A stretch of DNA of 64,000 nt. Source: an uncultured Muribaculum sp. (lineage in GTDB: Bacteria; Bacteroidota; Bacteroidia; Bacteroidales; Muribaculaceae). Made by a program: the position numbers and the translations under genes. The notes beneath the pieces are model-generated. The model saw only the letters and a program-made list of their open reading frames with translations, searched no databases and was not told where the DNA came from. Every line of letters starts with the position of its first letter. Positions within the stretch are counted from its first letter, which is position 1. This document shows, in pieces, positions 15,728 through 24,045 of this stretch. The stretch covers positions 36,474 to 100,473 of the forward strand of contig CAJTSJ010000005.1 in assembly GCA_910578785.1 (NCBI GenBank), in the 5' to 3' direction.

Positions 15728-17407
15728 CTACGAAAGGCACAATACCAATACCTGGGCGGCTACGATTCGCAGGAACATTGTCAGCGGATATACTGTGGAG
15801 TAGGCTACGGCAGGAGAGTCGTTGCCGGTGCTGTTGCTTGCATAGGCAAGTGCAGGGGGATCTGTCATGCTACCTCCGAAGAGACCCATGATGGTCAACA
15901 TGTTGATTTTGTAAACGGCACGGGCTATGACGCCGACAATCAGCAACGGCACCACGGTGATTACGAATCCCCAGATTACCCACCACATACCGGTATAGTT
16001 AAATACAGTAGATGCAAAGTTGGCGCCCGATGCTATACCTACTGAAGCAAGGAACAGGCATATACCAATCTCTCGCATCATCAGCGAGGCGGCGGACGAT
16101 GTATAAGTGACAAGTTTTATCTTATATCCGAATCGGCTGATGAGAATGGCCACTACGAGAGGTCCGCCGGCAAGTCCAAGTTTCATGGGAACACTCACGC
16201 CGGGGAAGGCAATAGGAATTGAGCCTACAACGATTCCAAGGAATATGCCGATAAACAAAGTAATCATGTTCGGTTGGTTGAGACGTTTGACGGCGTTACC
16301 CATTCTGTCGGCAAGTCGCTGGATGTCGGCTTCATGTCCTACAACCGTAATGCGGTCGCCCATCTGCAGGCGCAGTCCGGGAGAGGCAAGCAGGTCGACA
16401 CCGGCACGGTTTACTCGGGTGGCATTGAGCTGGTAGCCCATGTGGAGTCGGAGCGAACCTAATGCTACACCGTTGAACTGGCTCTTTGTGATAAGTATGC
16501 GTCGGGAAATTACCGGGCTTGGAATAGACTCCCAGTCCATTTCGACTTCCGGTCCGACAACTGCCTTGAAGCGCTCTTCGTCATGGGCTGACATGACCGT
16601 ATACAGATAGTCGCCTACGTGAAGTATGGTTTTTGAGGTAGGGATGACGACATTGCCTTCTGCGTCCTTTAGGCGCGATACGACGAAATTGCATGTTATC
16701 ACTTCATGTAGTTGAACCAGATTCATGCCGTCAATGAGCTGATTGGTAACCTTAAGGGTGATGATATGCGGTTTGAGCTGGCTGTTGGCGGTCTCTTCGT
16801 CAATTTGTTTGATTTCGTCTTCAATCTTGATGCGGAAGACGGCACGGACGATGAACATAGACAATATTATACCGATTACACCGAGGGGGTAGGCGGCTGC
16901 ATAACCCATAGCCATCTCTTCTGATTTAGGATATGCGGCGGGGTCAACTTGCAATACAGCCTGTTGAGCGGCTCCAAGTCCAGGAGTATTGGTCACGGCA
17001 CCGGACATCACACCTACAAGTGCCGAAATAGAGGTGTTTCCGTCAATGAAGAATATCGTAAGAACGATGGCCACGTTCAGCAATATAATTAAAGTGGCAA
17101 GTCCGTTAAGGCGCATACCTCCTTTTTTGAACGATGAGAAGAAACCGGGTCCGACCTGTAGACCGATTGAGAAGATAAAAAGAATGAGGCCGAATTCGCG
17201 GGCGAAATGCAACACTTCTCCATTGACGATATATCCCAGATGGCCCATAATAAGGCCCATAAACAATACGAATGTCACGCCAAGAGATACTCCGCAGATT
17301 TTAAGCTTTCCAAGGAAAACTCCTACAGCAATGACAAACGAATACAGGACAATCGTACTTGCGAGTGACACATTGCCGGGGGCAAGAAGCTGCTGTATCC
17401 AATCCAT
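15728..17407 (-). CDS. AspT/YidE/YbjL-type transporter with two RCK_C domains
   Basis: A 559-residue inner-membrane protein made of two related membrane halves, each ending in a characteristic repeat (MSGAVTNTPGLGAAQQAVLQ and GGSMTDPPALAYASN). Between them lie two TrkA-C/RCK_C regulatory domains (about residues 215-380; MVQLHEVITCNFVVSRLKD-like and RVNRAGVDLLASPGLRLQMGD). The family includes the aspartate:alanine exchanger AspT, but most members have no known substrate. A minus-strand TACCTTTG (17497-17504) lies 90 bp upstream. Transcribed alone. Confidence 0.88.
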   Translation of the reverse strand: MDWIQQLLAPGNVSLASTIVLYSFVIAVGVFLGKLKICGVSLGVTFVLFMGLIMGHLGYIVNGEVLHFAREFGLILFIFSIGLQVGPGFFSSFKKGGMRLNGLATLIILLNVAIVLTIFFIDGNTSISALVGVMSGAVTNTPGLGAAQQAVLQVDPAAYPKSEEMAMGYAAAYPLGVIGIILSMFIVRAVFRIKIEDEIKQIDEETANSQLKPHIITLKVTNQLIDGMNLVQLHEVITCNFVVSRLKDAEGNVVIPTSKTILHVGDYLYTVMSAHDEERFKAVVGPEVEMDWESIPSPVISRRILITKSQFNGVALGSLRLHMGYQLNATRVNRAGVDLLASPGLRLQMGDRITVVGHEADIQRLADRMGNAVKRLNQPNMITLFIGIFLGIVVGSIPIAFPGVSVPMKLGLAGGPLVVAILISRFGYKIKLVTYTSSAASLMMREIGICLFLASVGIASGANFASTVFNYTGMWWVIWGFVITVVPLLIVGVIARAVYKINMLTIMGLFGGSMTDPPALAYASNSTGNDSPAVAYSTVYPLTMFLRIVAAQVLVLCLS

Positions 17408-17496
17408 AATTTGAATTTATATAAATGTTATATACTAAGTTGCTTATTAGCAGTCGTTTCGGTGAATCAGAACCTCGAATATTCCTTTTCGGAGTG

Positions 17497-17504
17497 CAAA
17501 GGTA
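17497..17504 (-). promoter_or_regulatory. -7 element for the AspT/YidE-type gene
   Basis: TACCTTTG on the minus strand, giving a leader of about 84 nt. No matching -33 TTG is seen. Confidence 0.5.
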
Positions 17505-17596
17505 CGACTATTTTTGCTAACTACACATTTTTTAACGGTCAAATATGGATGTAGAAAGAAAATTTGTAAATTTCCGGCTATCCGGACTGGAATCGC

Positions 17597-18259
17597 TTAA
17601 ATCAATGGAGATTCAGCACAAGCCAAAATCTCTTCCGGTGTCTGGACGATGTGGTCTGCATAATAAGCGCGTAGTTCGCTTGTCGGTCTGAAGCCCCATG
17701 TCACTCCGACAGATTCCACACATGCGCGCCGTGCCGTCTCCATGTCGACACCGGAGTCGCCGACATACAGCACATCTGATTTAGGAGTGGGACAGCATGA
17801 CAGAATTTCAAATACGATTGAAGGGTCGGGCTTCACCGGAACCCCTTCCTTCTGACCCATGATGGCGCTCCATTCGATGTTTGGAAAGTAGTGTTTGATA
17901 AGCCGTACCACCGCTTCGTGGTATTTGTTGGATGCCACGGCCAATTTTATGCCTTTGGCTTGAAGTTCCGACAGCAATTCCGGAATTCCGGGATATGGAG
18001 AAGAATGGTCGGTGCCATGTTCATCGTAGTATTGAGTGAACACCGAACGCAACTTTTCAATCTGCTCGTCGGTATCGAGTCCTGACGGTAATGCCCGTTG
18101 CAGGAGCTTGCGCACACCGTTCCCGACCATTGACGGATATGCCGCCAGAGGATGTGTCGGGAATCCAAGTGACGCCAGTGCATGATTAGTGGCATAACCG
18201 AGATCTTCTATCGTGTTGAGCAGAGTGCCGTCAAGGTCGAAAATAATCAAGCGTTTCAT
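17597..18259 (-). CDS. HAD-superfamily phosphatase, phosphoglycolate phosphatase-like
   Basis: A 220-residue HAD subfamily IA hydrolase. Motif I is IIFDLDGTLLN, with nucleophile Asp8 and acid/base Asp10. The helical cap covers about residues 15-85, motif II is AVASNKYHE, and motif IV is YVGDSGVDMETA. The domain order and KPDPSIVFEIL lysine segment match Gph-type phosphatases, which clear 2-phosphoglycolate, but substrate range in this family is broad. It starts 24 bp after the tamL stop and is probably co-transcribed with it. Confidence 0.87.
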   Translation of the reverse strand: MKRLIIFDLDGTLLNTIEDLGYATNHALASLGFPTHPLAAYPSMVGNGVRKLLQRALPSGLDTDEQIEKLRSVFTQYYDEHGTDHSSPYPGIPELLSELQAKGIKLAVASNKYHEAVVRLIKHYFPNIEWSAIMGQKEGVPVKPDPSIVFEILSCCPTPKSDVLYVGDSGVDMETARRACVESVGVTWGFRPTSELRAYYADHIVQTPEEILACAESPLI

Positions 18260-18283
18260 TGTATAATGTCGTTAAGTAATCTA

Positions 18284-20650
18284 TTAGAACGGGTATCCTA
18301 CAGAGAAGTGGAATGTTGCGTCGCGTCGCCAGTTGGGGTGAATGATGGGCCAACGCTCCTGGCCGCTTGCAGGGTTATAGGCTTTGAATCCAAGGTCAAG
18401 ACGAAGCAAGAAGTATGTGAAGTCAAGTCTTATTCCGCATCCGTAAGCAAATGCAATCTGCTCATAGAAACGGTTGAACCTGAACATGCCGCCCGGTTGA
18501 TTCTCGTAATTTCGTATGGTCCATATATTGCCCGCATCGATGAACAGACCTCCTTCCATCACCCAGAACAATTTGGCGCGATATTCAAGGCTTAGGTCAA
18601 GTCGGATGTCTCCACATTGGTTGATGAAGTCCGTAACCGAATTTTTCGAACTATAGCTTCCAGGACCTAATGTGCGTACGCCCCATCCTCTGACGCTGTT
18701 GGCGCCTCCTGCATAAAATCGTTTCTCGAATGGAAGCATCGACGAGTTGCCATACGGCACTCCGAGTCCCAATCCGGCGTGAAATGCCAATGAGTTTTTA
18801 GAGTTGAAACTATGCGTAAACGTGTAGTCGGCATCTGCTTTCACGTATTGGGCATACTGAATGCCGAATATCTTGTATGCGCCGTTACTGCGTTTTTGCT
18901 TTGTCGCTTTTGATATCAGGTAAAGAAGATTGCCCGCTGTTTCGGCATTTACGCGTATGGTAAACACATTTCTCTGAAATCTGCGTTTACCGTTGTCTGC
19001 ACCTGTGGGTATCCGCTTGTTGGTGCGGTAAAACGAATATCCGTCGCGCATGATGAAGTGGTCTTCATAACTGTAGCGCAGCAACGGATTGGAGGGTGCT
19101 ATCTGGTCAAGGAAGTCGAGCGTACTCTTGGGTAGATATACGTAGTTTATATCGATTAACTCAAAGCGGTGTCGTATATTGTTGATTCGGTATGACCAAT
19201 GGTACTTCCACGCTGCACCGGCGATTATACGTGTATATTCAGGACGTTCCTGATAGTTGAACGATACAGAGAATTCAGTGGACGCTTTAAGCTTTCGTTT
19301 AAAATCGTGAGATAGGAACGGTGCCTCAAACTGCGGGAATGTTATGCCGACTTCTCCGGCATACTCCATATAGCGGTTGTTGATGAGGCCATTGAAGTCG
19401 CCTGAAAGGCTTTCGTAGCTTGTGCGGAATTTTGCAGTAAGCAATTCCGACCCGTGCGCGAGATTTCGATGCTGGTAGGTCAGTCCGACACCGCAACCCA
19501 GATCTCCCTCTGAATTGGTACCCTCAAGTTCCACTGACACACCTTGTTTTTTGCCACGTGTAAGCAAGACGTAGGCATCAAGCCAGTCCTTTCCGTCGGA
19601 GTGTCCTACTTGTCGCAGTTCGATACTTGTATATCGCAGAATGCCGAGTCGGCCTAAGGCCTCGTATGTCTTGTTTATTTCGTTCTCTGTATAGATGTTG
19701 TTTGGCCTGATATAGTTTGCTTCGTACAGTGTAGAGGGTTTGATATATCGGTCATTTCCATAAATCACTGAGATGTCTTTATATCTGATTGAGTCGCGTG
19801 ATGCAAACGATGCCGCTCCGTAGTCGGTGCTTGGATTGTAGTCGGTGACGAATATGACATCGCGCACGTGGTAGACTTTATGCTTGTCCGTTTCTCCGGA
19901 AATTGTCGTTTCGGCAGAATTTGTACGTACTGACGGTTGTTTTACGTTTAACGTTAAGTTTACATCTTTCGCATTGGCCGCTGTGTCCGCGCTGTAGGTG
20001 ATATATTGTTTGGTAAATGTGTAGTAGCCTCTATTTCGGAGCACTTCGGCTATGTGGGTACGTTCCTCTTCCAGTACGTTTCGGTCAAGTATATCGCCGG
20101 GCTTTACTTTAGTTACATTCCTTTCGCGGATTACAATGTTTGCTATTGCCGTGTCGGGTATGTTGTAGTCTATGGTGGATATAAAGTGCGGATTGCCGGT
20201 GGTGATAGTGTATTTGACATCGATTTTTTTCTTCTTGTCATACCTGAATGTGTCCACTTTGACTGTCGTCTCAAGATAGCCCTTGTTTATTAGGGCCTGC
20301 TTAAGCTGATTGGCCGATGCATCGGTGAGCTGTTCGTCGTAGATGATGGGTGCCTGACCGATTTTTCTAATCCACTTGTTGTACCATTTTGTGCTGTCTT
20401 TGCCCGACATGTTGTAAGTAGCCAGCTGTAGTTTCAGAAATCCCAGCACTTTGTGGTTTGGCACTTGACGCAGGTAATTGTTTAATTCCGATGCCGATAT
20501 CTGTTTGTTGTCCTCAATCTCCACTTTCACATTTTCGACCAGATATTGTCCGTTGGGTACATGCTTGGTCGAACTGCATCCGATGAAGAATGCGGCCAGT
20601 ATCACCGAACATATTCTGAAAACGGTTTTATTGAAAAAGTGGCACTTCAT
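18284..20650 (-). CDS. tamL: BamA/TamA-family outer-membrane lipoprotein (TamL-like)
   Basis: A 788-residue protein with a lipoprotein signal peptide ending FFIGCSS, then POTRA-like domains (about residues 40-330: NGQYLVENVKVEIEDNK, KGYLETTVKVDTF, RGYYTFTKQYITYS). A C-terminal 16-strand barrel of the Omp85 type ends in FHFSVGYPF, with the RGWGVRTLGPGSY lid-loop motif. Omp85 lipoproteins of this kind are the Bacteroidetes counterpart of TamA and help assemble outer-membrane or envelope components. The start at 20650 is chosen because the signal peptide begins there. It follows rho by 138 bp. Confidence 0.88.
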   Translation of the reverse strand: MKCHFFNKTVFRICSVILAAFFIGCSSTKHVPNGQYLVENVKVEIEDNKQISASELNNYLRQVPNHKVLGFLKLQLATYNMSGKDSTKWYNKWIRKIGQAPIIYDEQLTDASANQLKQALINKGYLETTVKVDTFRYDKKKKIDVKYTITTGNPHFISTIDYNIPDTAIANIVIRERNVTKVKPGDILDRNVLEEERTHIAEVLRNRGYYTFTKQYITYSADTAANAKDVNLTLNVKQPSVRTNSAETTISGETDKHKVYHVRDVIFVTDYNPSTDYGAASFASRDSIRYKDISVIYGNDRYIKPSTLYEANYIRPNNIYTENEINKTYEALGRLGILRYTSIELRQVGHSDGKDWLDAYVLLTRGKKQGVSVELEGTNSEGDLGCGVGLTYQHRNLAHGSELLTAKFRTSYESLSGDFNGLINNRYMEYAGEVGITFPQFEAPFLSHDFKRKLKASTEFSVSFNYQERPEYTRIIAGAAWKYHWSYRINNIRHRFELIDINYVYLPKSTLDFLDQIAPSNPLLRYSYEDHFIMRDGYSFYRTNKRIPTGADNGKRRFQRNVFTIRVNAETAGNLLYLISKATKQKRSNGAYKIFGIQYAQYVKADADYTFTHSFNSKNSLAFHAGLGLGVPYGNSSMLPFEKRFYAGGANSVRGWGVRTLGPGSYSSKNSVTDFINQCGDIRLDLSLEYRAKLFWVMEGGLFIDAGNIWTIRNYENQPGGMFRFNRFYEQIAFAYGCGIRLDFTYFLLRLDLGFKAYNPASGQERWPIIHPNWRRDATFHFSVGYPF

Positions 20651-20681
20651 ATATGGAATAGCATCAAGGTTATTGACAAAT

Positions 20682-20741
20682 AAGCACTCGGCAAGTGTGC
20701 CGGTCAAAGGTGTTTCCTCTCCGATACATTGTCGAGTGCTT
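20682..20741 (-). repeat. Inverted repeat between rho and tamL
   Basis: AAGCACTCG (20682-20690) and CGAGTGCTT (20733-20741) form a 9-bp stem around a 42-nt loop that has a further small CGGCA-type hairpin. It may be a rho terminator or a tamL leader structure. Confidence 0.45.
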
Positions 20742-20788
20742 AGTATCTCTATGTGTGATGCGACGGCATATTATCGTACGGTTGGAAT

Positions 20789-22903
20789 TTACGCATTCAT
20801 TGAACGAAGAAGTTCGTCGTTGTCGCGGGTCTTCTCCATTTGGTCGCGCATGAATTCCATCGCTTCGATAGAGGTGCGGTCGCTTAGATAGCGGCGTAGA
20901 ATCCACATTCGTTGAAGCGTCTCCGGACGGAGCAACAGGTCGTCGCGACGTGTGCTTGAAGCCATGATGTCGACGGCCGGGAATATTCGTTTGTTCGAAA
21001 GCTTTCTGTCGAGCTGAAGTTCCATGTTGCCGGTTCCTTTGAATTCTTCAAAAATGACTTCATCCATTTTTGAACTTGTCTCGGTTAGAGCGGTAGCTAT
21101 GATGGTGAGCGAACCTCCGTTTTCAATGTTGCGTGCTGCTCCGAAGAATCGTTTAGGCTTCTGCAGTGCGTTGGCATCGACGCCTCCGGACAAAATTTTC
21201 CCAGATGCGGGGGAAACAGTGTTGTATGCTCGAGCCAGACGTGTGATAGAGTCGAGAAGAATTACTACGTCATGGCCGCATTCTACCATTCGTTTAGCCT
21301 TTTCGAGAACTATTCCGGCAATTTTGACATGACGGTCAGCCGGTTCGTCGAATGTCGAAGCGATGACTTCTGCGTTTACACTTCTGCTCATGTCGGTCAC
21401 TTCTTCCGGACGCTCGTCAATCAGGAGAATTATGATGTATGTATCGGGGTGGTTCTCCGCAATGGCATTTGCGATATCCTTCAACAATATCGTTTTACCG
21501 GTTTTCGGAGGGGCCACAATCAGGCCGCGCTGGCCTTTGCCTATTGGTGAGAACATGTCTACGACGCGGGTCGACAGATTGCAGGTGCGTCCGCTGGTCA
21601 AATCAAATTTCTCGTCGGGGAAAAGCGGAGTCAAGTGTTCGAACTGAACCCTGTCGCGGATAAATTCGGGAGTGCGTCCGTTAATCAGTTGCACACTGCT
21701 GAGAGGGAAGTATTTTTCACCTTCTTTTGGCGGCCTTATCCATCCTTCGACGACATCGCCGGTCTTTAAGCTATATTGCTTGATTTGGGCCTGAGTCACG
21801 TAAATGTCGTCGGGCGATGATAGATAATTATAGTCGCTCGATCTGAGGAATCCATATCCGTCGGGCATTACCTCCAGAACTCCTGAAGCTGACAATATGC
21901 CGTCAAAATTATATTGTGGCATTTGAGGTTCGGCAGGTGCCTGTTGGACGTTCTGCTGATTCTGCTGTCTGTTCTTATTTTTTTTATTTTTCTTGCTATT
22001 GTTCTGCTGGGGCGCATTCTGTGTCTGCAATTCCTGTCCGGGCTCTTGAATTATGATTGGAGCATTTGCTGCCGCCGCCGCTGCCGCCGCCGCCGCTTCT
22101 TCCTTTTCGCGCTTTGATCGCGGAACAAACTTTCGCTCTGTGCGGAAGAATGCTCCGAATGAACTGTCTTTTGTCGGTCTGAAATCGCGTTTTTGAGGTT
22201 GCTGAGGCTGTTCTTCCTGTTGCTCGATAGTGGAATCATTGGTCGCATTAGGCTCTGTCTGCTCATTCGGCGACGCGGTGTTGTCGTTTTGAGATACAAC
22301 CGGAAGTTCTCCGTTTGCACTATTTTCTTCTACTATGGGGTTGACTGGCAACGGAGCCATTAATGTCAGCGCGTCGCGATGATCTGAGTCTTCTTCCGCT
22401 TGATGAGTTGCCTGTGGCAACTCAGGCAGATTTTCAGGTGTAGCATCCTGTTCGGCAATTTGTGCCGGTTGCTTAGCTTTTGCTCTGGCTTCTGCGGCAA
22501 GTTGCTCTTTGGATGGGCGTCCACGACGACGACGCGGAGGTTCGGCCACATCCTGAACCGGAGTGGCTTCTGTATTAGGCTCTGTGGAAGTGTCGGGTGC
22601 TGTGGCGTTTATGCTGGACTCTTGCGGCGTTGAATCTTGGTCCTGCTTTTTGTTTTCCACTTGCTTTTTTTCTTTGTTATTCTCCGCTGCATTGATTTTT
22701 GCTTTTTGAGTCTTAGCGGATTTCGGCTCCTTGCGTTTTTTCTCAACGGAAGATGTAGCCGCGAAGTCGCTTGCCTGCTGGTCAAGAATCTTGTACACAA
22801 GATCCTCTTGCTGAAGCGAATCAACTTTTTTAATACCCATGGATTCTGCAATGGACTTTAGTTCAGCTTCAGTCATTGCTCCCAAATCGGCGATGTTGTA
22901 CAT
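20789..22903 (-). CDS. rho: Transcription termination factor Rho, with long disordered insert
   Basis: A 704-residue Rho, against about 420 in E. coli. Residues 1-45 are the Rho_N helical domain (LGAMTEAELKSIAESMGIKK). Residues of about 50-335 are a low-complexity Gln/Asn/Pro/Lys-rich region with an alanine run and RRRRGRPSKEQ, a feature known from Bacteroidetes Rho. The RNA-binding cold-shock fold follows (EVMPDGYGFLRSSDYNY). The hexameric ATPase has Walker A VAPPKTGKTIL and Walker B VVILLDSITR. It is transcribed from a promoter about 200 bp upstream, leaving a long leader that fits the known habit of rho genes to autoregulate. tamL and the HAD gene follow on the same strand. Confidence 0.96.
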   Translation of the reverse strand: MYNIADLGAMTEAELKSIAESMGIKKVDSLQQEDLVYKILDQQASDFAATSSVEKKRKEPKSAKTQKAKINAAENNKEKKQVENKKQDQDSTPQESSINATAPDTSTEPNTEATPVQDVAEPPRRRRGRPSKEQLAAEARAKAKQPAQIAEQDATPENLPELPQATHQAEEDSDHRDALTLMAPLPVNPIVEENSANGELPVVSQNDNTASPNEQTEPNATNDSTIEQQEEQPQQPQKRDFRPTKDSSFGAFFRTERKFVPRSKREKEEAAAAAAAAAANAPIIIQEPGQELQTQNAPQQNNSKKNKKNKNRQQNQQNVQQAPAEPQMPQYNFDGILSASGVLEVMPDGYGFLRSSDYNYLSSPDDIYVTQAQIKQYSLKTGDVVEGWIRPPKEGEKYFPLSSVQLINGRTPEFIRDRVQFEHLTPLFPDEKFDLTSGRTCNLSTRVVDMFSPIGKGQRGLIVAPPKTGKTILLKDIANAIAENHPDTYIIILLIDERPEEVTDMSRSVNAEVIASTFDEPADRHVKIAGIVLEKAKRMVECGHDVVILLDSITRLARAYNTVSPASGKILSGGVDANALQKPKRFFGAARNIENGGSLTIIATALTETSSKMDEVIFEEFKGTGNMELQLDRKLSNKRIFPAVDIMASSTRRDDLLLRPETLQRMWILRRYLSDRTSIEAMEFMRDQMEKTRDNDELLRSMNA

Positions 22904-23106
22904 GTTAAACTATAGAAAGTTAGTTATTGTAATTCATTGAATATGCCTTTTTGCCAAATAGATTGCAGTCTGATAACAAAATATTGGAATGGCAAGGAGA
23001 TGTAAAGGCAGTGCTGATTGTTTGCCAAGTGGCTTCTGATTGAGTTTGGGAAGACAAAGTGAATGGAAAATCCCCCGATAAAGCGCTTTGGCAGTTGAAA
23101 TCAATG

Positions 23107-23137
23107 CAAAGTTAATTTTCTTTTTTGAATTTAACAA
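23107..23137 (-). promoter_or_regulatory. rho promoter
   Basis: On the minus strand TTG (23135-23137), a 20-bp spacer, then TAACTTTG (23107-23114). Transcription would begin near 23100 and leave a leader of about 197 nt before the rho ATG. Confidence 0.7.
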
Positions 23138-23238
23138 CTAATTGTGGAAAAAAGTTTATTCTGTGGCTTTAGACCTCGTTTTATGGGCTTAAATACTATT
23201 TTAACATAACGAAAAAATACAACTTTTATCTGTATCTC

Positions 23239-23269
23239 TTGGACACTTAGGCAAAAATTCTTAATTTTG
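23239..23269 (+). promoter_or_regulatory. Promoter of the structured RNA gene
   Basis: TTG (23239-23241), a 20-bp spacer, then TAATTTTG (23262-23269): a complete match to the Bacteroidetes promoter pattern. There is no downstream reading frame on this strand before the terminator. Confidence 0.75.
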
Positions 23270-23275
23270 CACAAG

Positions 23276-23537
23276 AATAGAGACTTTGTTGTCTATTTTT
23301 AGACTGGTTGATTACGTTACAATATAAAATCGGACTAAGGAAAGGCAACACCCGTAGCTGATACGCTGTGAAGCGGAGATGCAGGGTTAAGTGCATGATT
23401 AGTAATTTTCCATATGAAGATTATGGTTATCGCACTTTAAATCGCTATAAGACAAACTATCTTTAGAATCACAAAATCATGCCTTTTGGCTTCAGTCCGG
23501 TTCCTCCCTGATAGAAGGGAGGAGCGGGCAATTTTTT
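23276..23537 (+). ncRNA. Stand-alone structured RNA gene of unknown class
   Basis: About 260 nt from a well-formed promoter to a terminator, with no open reading frame. The closing stem pairs CGGACT (23331-23336) with AGTCCG (23494-23499), and AAAGGC (23341-23346) pairs with GCCTTT (23481-23486). Inside are a GUGA-capped hairpin (23364-23367 with 23372-23375) within ACCC/GGGT (23350-23353 with 23384-23387), and AAGTGC/GCACTT (23389-23394 with 23432-23437) enclosing CCATA/TATGG (23410-23414 with 23422-23426). It does not match what I know of tmRNA, RNase P, SRP or classical 6S RNA. Other Bacteroidales candidate RNAs remain possible matches. Confidence 0.7.
23497..23537 (+). terminator. Intrinsic terminator of the RNA gene
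   Basis: Arms 23497-23509 and 23516-23528 pair with one mismatch and one wobble around a 6-nt loop, followed by CAA and six Ts (23532-23537). The base of the 5' arm shares three nucleotides with the RNA's closing stem, so the two folds compete there. Confidence 0.75.
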
Positions 23538-23541
23538 AATA

Positions 23542-23988
23542 CTAATCTTCTATTTTGACGCTTTTGTATTGTCCGAGCAAATTGAATTTGAGTTCTATTC
23601 CGTCAGATAATTCAACTTCATATCCGGATGATTTCTTTTCAATCTTTACAATTTTGACATTCTGAAAATTTTTTGAGATATAGTTGCGTATAGGTTTCAT
23701 TATGATACCTTGCGGAACCTCGCGCTTTTTGCAGTCGACAGATGTCCATTTGCCGGAATTGTTGAATTCTATAGTCGTTCCGTTGACCAACCTGACATCG
23801 TAATCGGTCTTTTTCAAAAGATGCTTGTCGACTTTAATCATTCCGATTTTAGCTTTCGGGAAATATTCTGTGAGGAATTCTTGCGCTTTTTGTGGAAGCT
23901 CTGATCTGTTTATGGTGTATTTGTCGAAAGCGTTGGCCATGCCGATACTTGCTATGGCCAAAATGATTGTTAGAAATAGCTTTTTCAT
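23542..23988 (-). CDS. Periplasmic PepSY-like protein
   Basis: A 148-residue protein with a signal peptide (MKKLFLTIILAIASIGMANA) and two PepSY-like repeats. The repeats are alike: ELPQKAQEFLTEYFPKAKI and KPIRNYISKNFQNVKIVKIE, each followed by a strand pair (YDVRLVNGTTIEFNNSGKW; YEVELSDGIELKFNLLGQY). The fold is shared with BLIP-like and PepSY proteins; these small Bacteroidetes members are of unknown function. The gene lies 57 bp downstream of the large exported protein on the same strand. Confidence 0.82.
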   Translation of the reverse strand: MKKLFLTIILAIASIGMANAFDKYTINRSELPQKAQEFLTEYFPKAKIGMIKVDKHLLKKTDYDVRLVNGTTIEFNNSGKWTSVDCKKREVPQGIIMKPIRNYISKNFQNVKIVKIEKKSSGYEVELSDGIELKFNLLGQYKSVKIED

Positions 23989-24045
23989 ATTGATGTTGAA
24001 TTATTTATTTAAATATACAACAACCCAACATCGCATTTTGATTGC

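Noticed and set aside
22060..22110. GCC/GCT-rich tandem run, like a microsatellite
   Set aside because: It encodes the alanine run of the Rho insert in frame; there are no spacers, so it is not CRISPR-like.
23276..23537. tmRNA, RNase P RNA, SRP RNA or classical 6S RNA for the structured RNA gene
   Set aside because: The tRNA-like ends, the RNase P conserved core, the SRP GGAA-loop hairpin and the single long 6S rod with central bubble are not seen.
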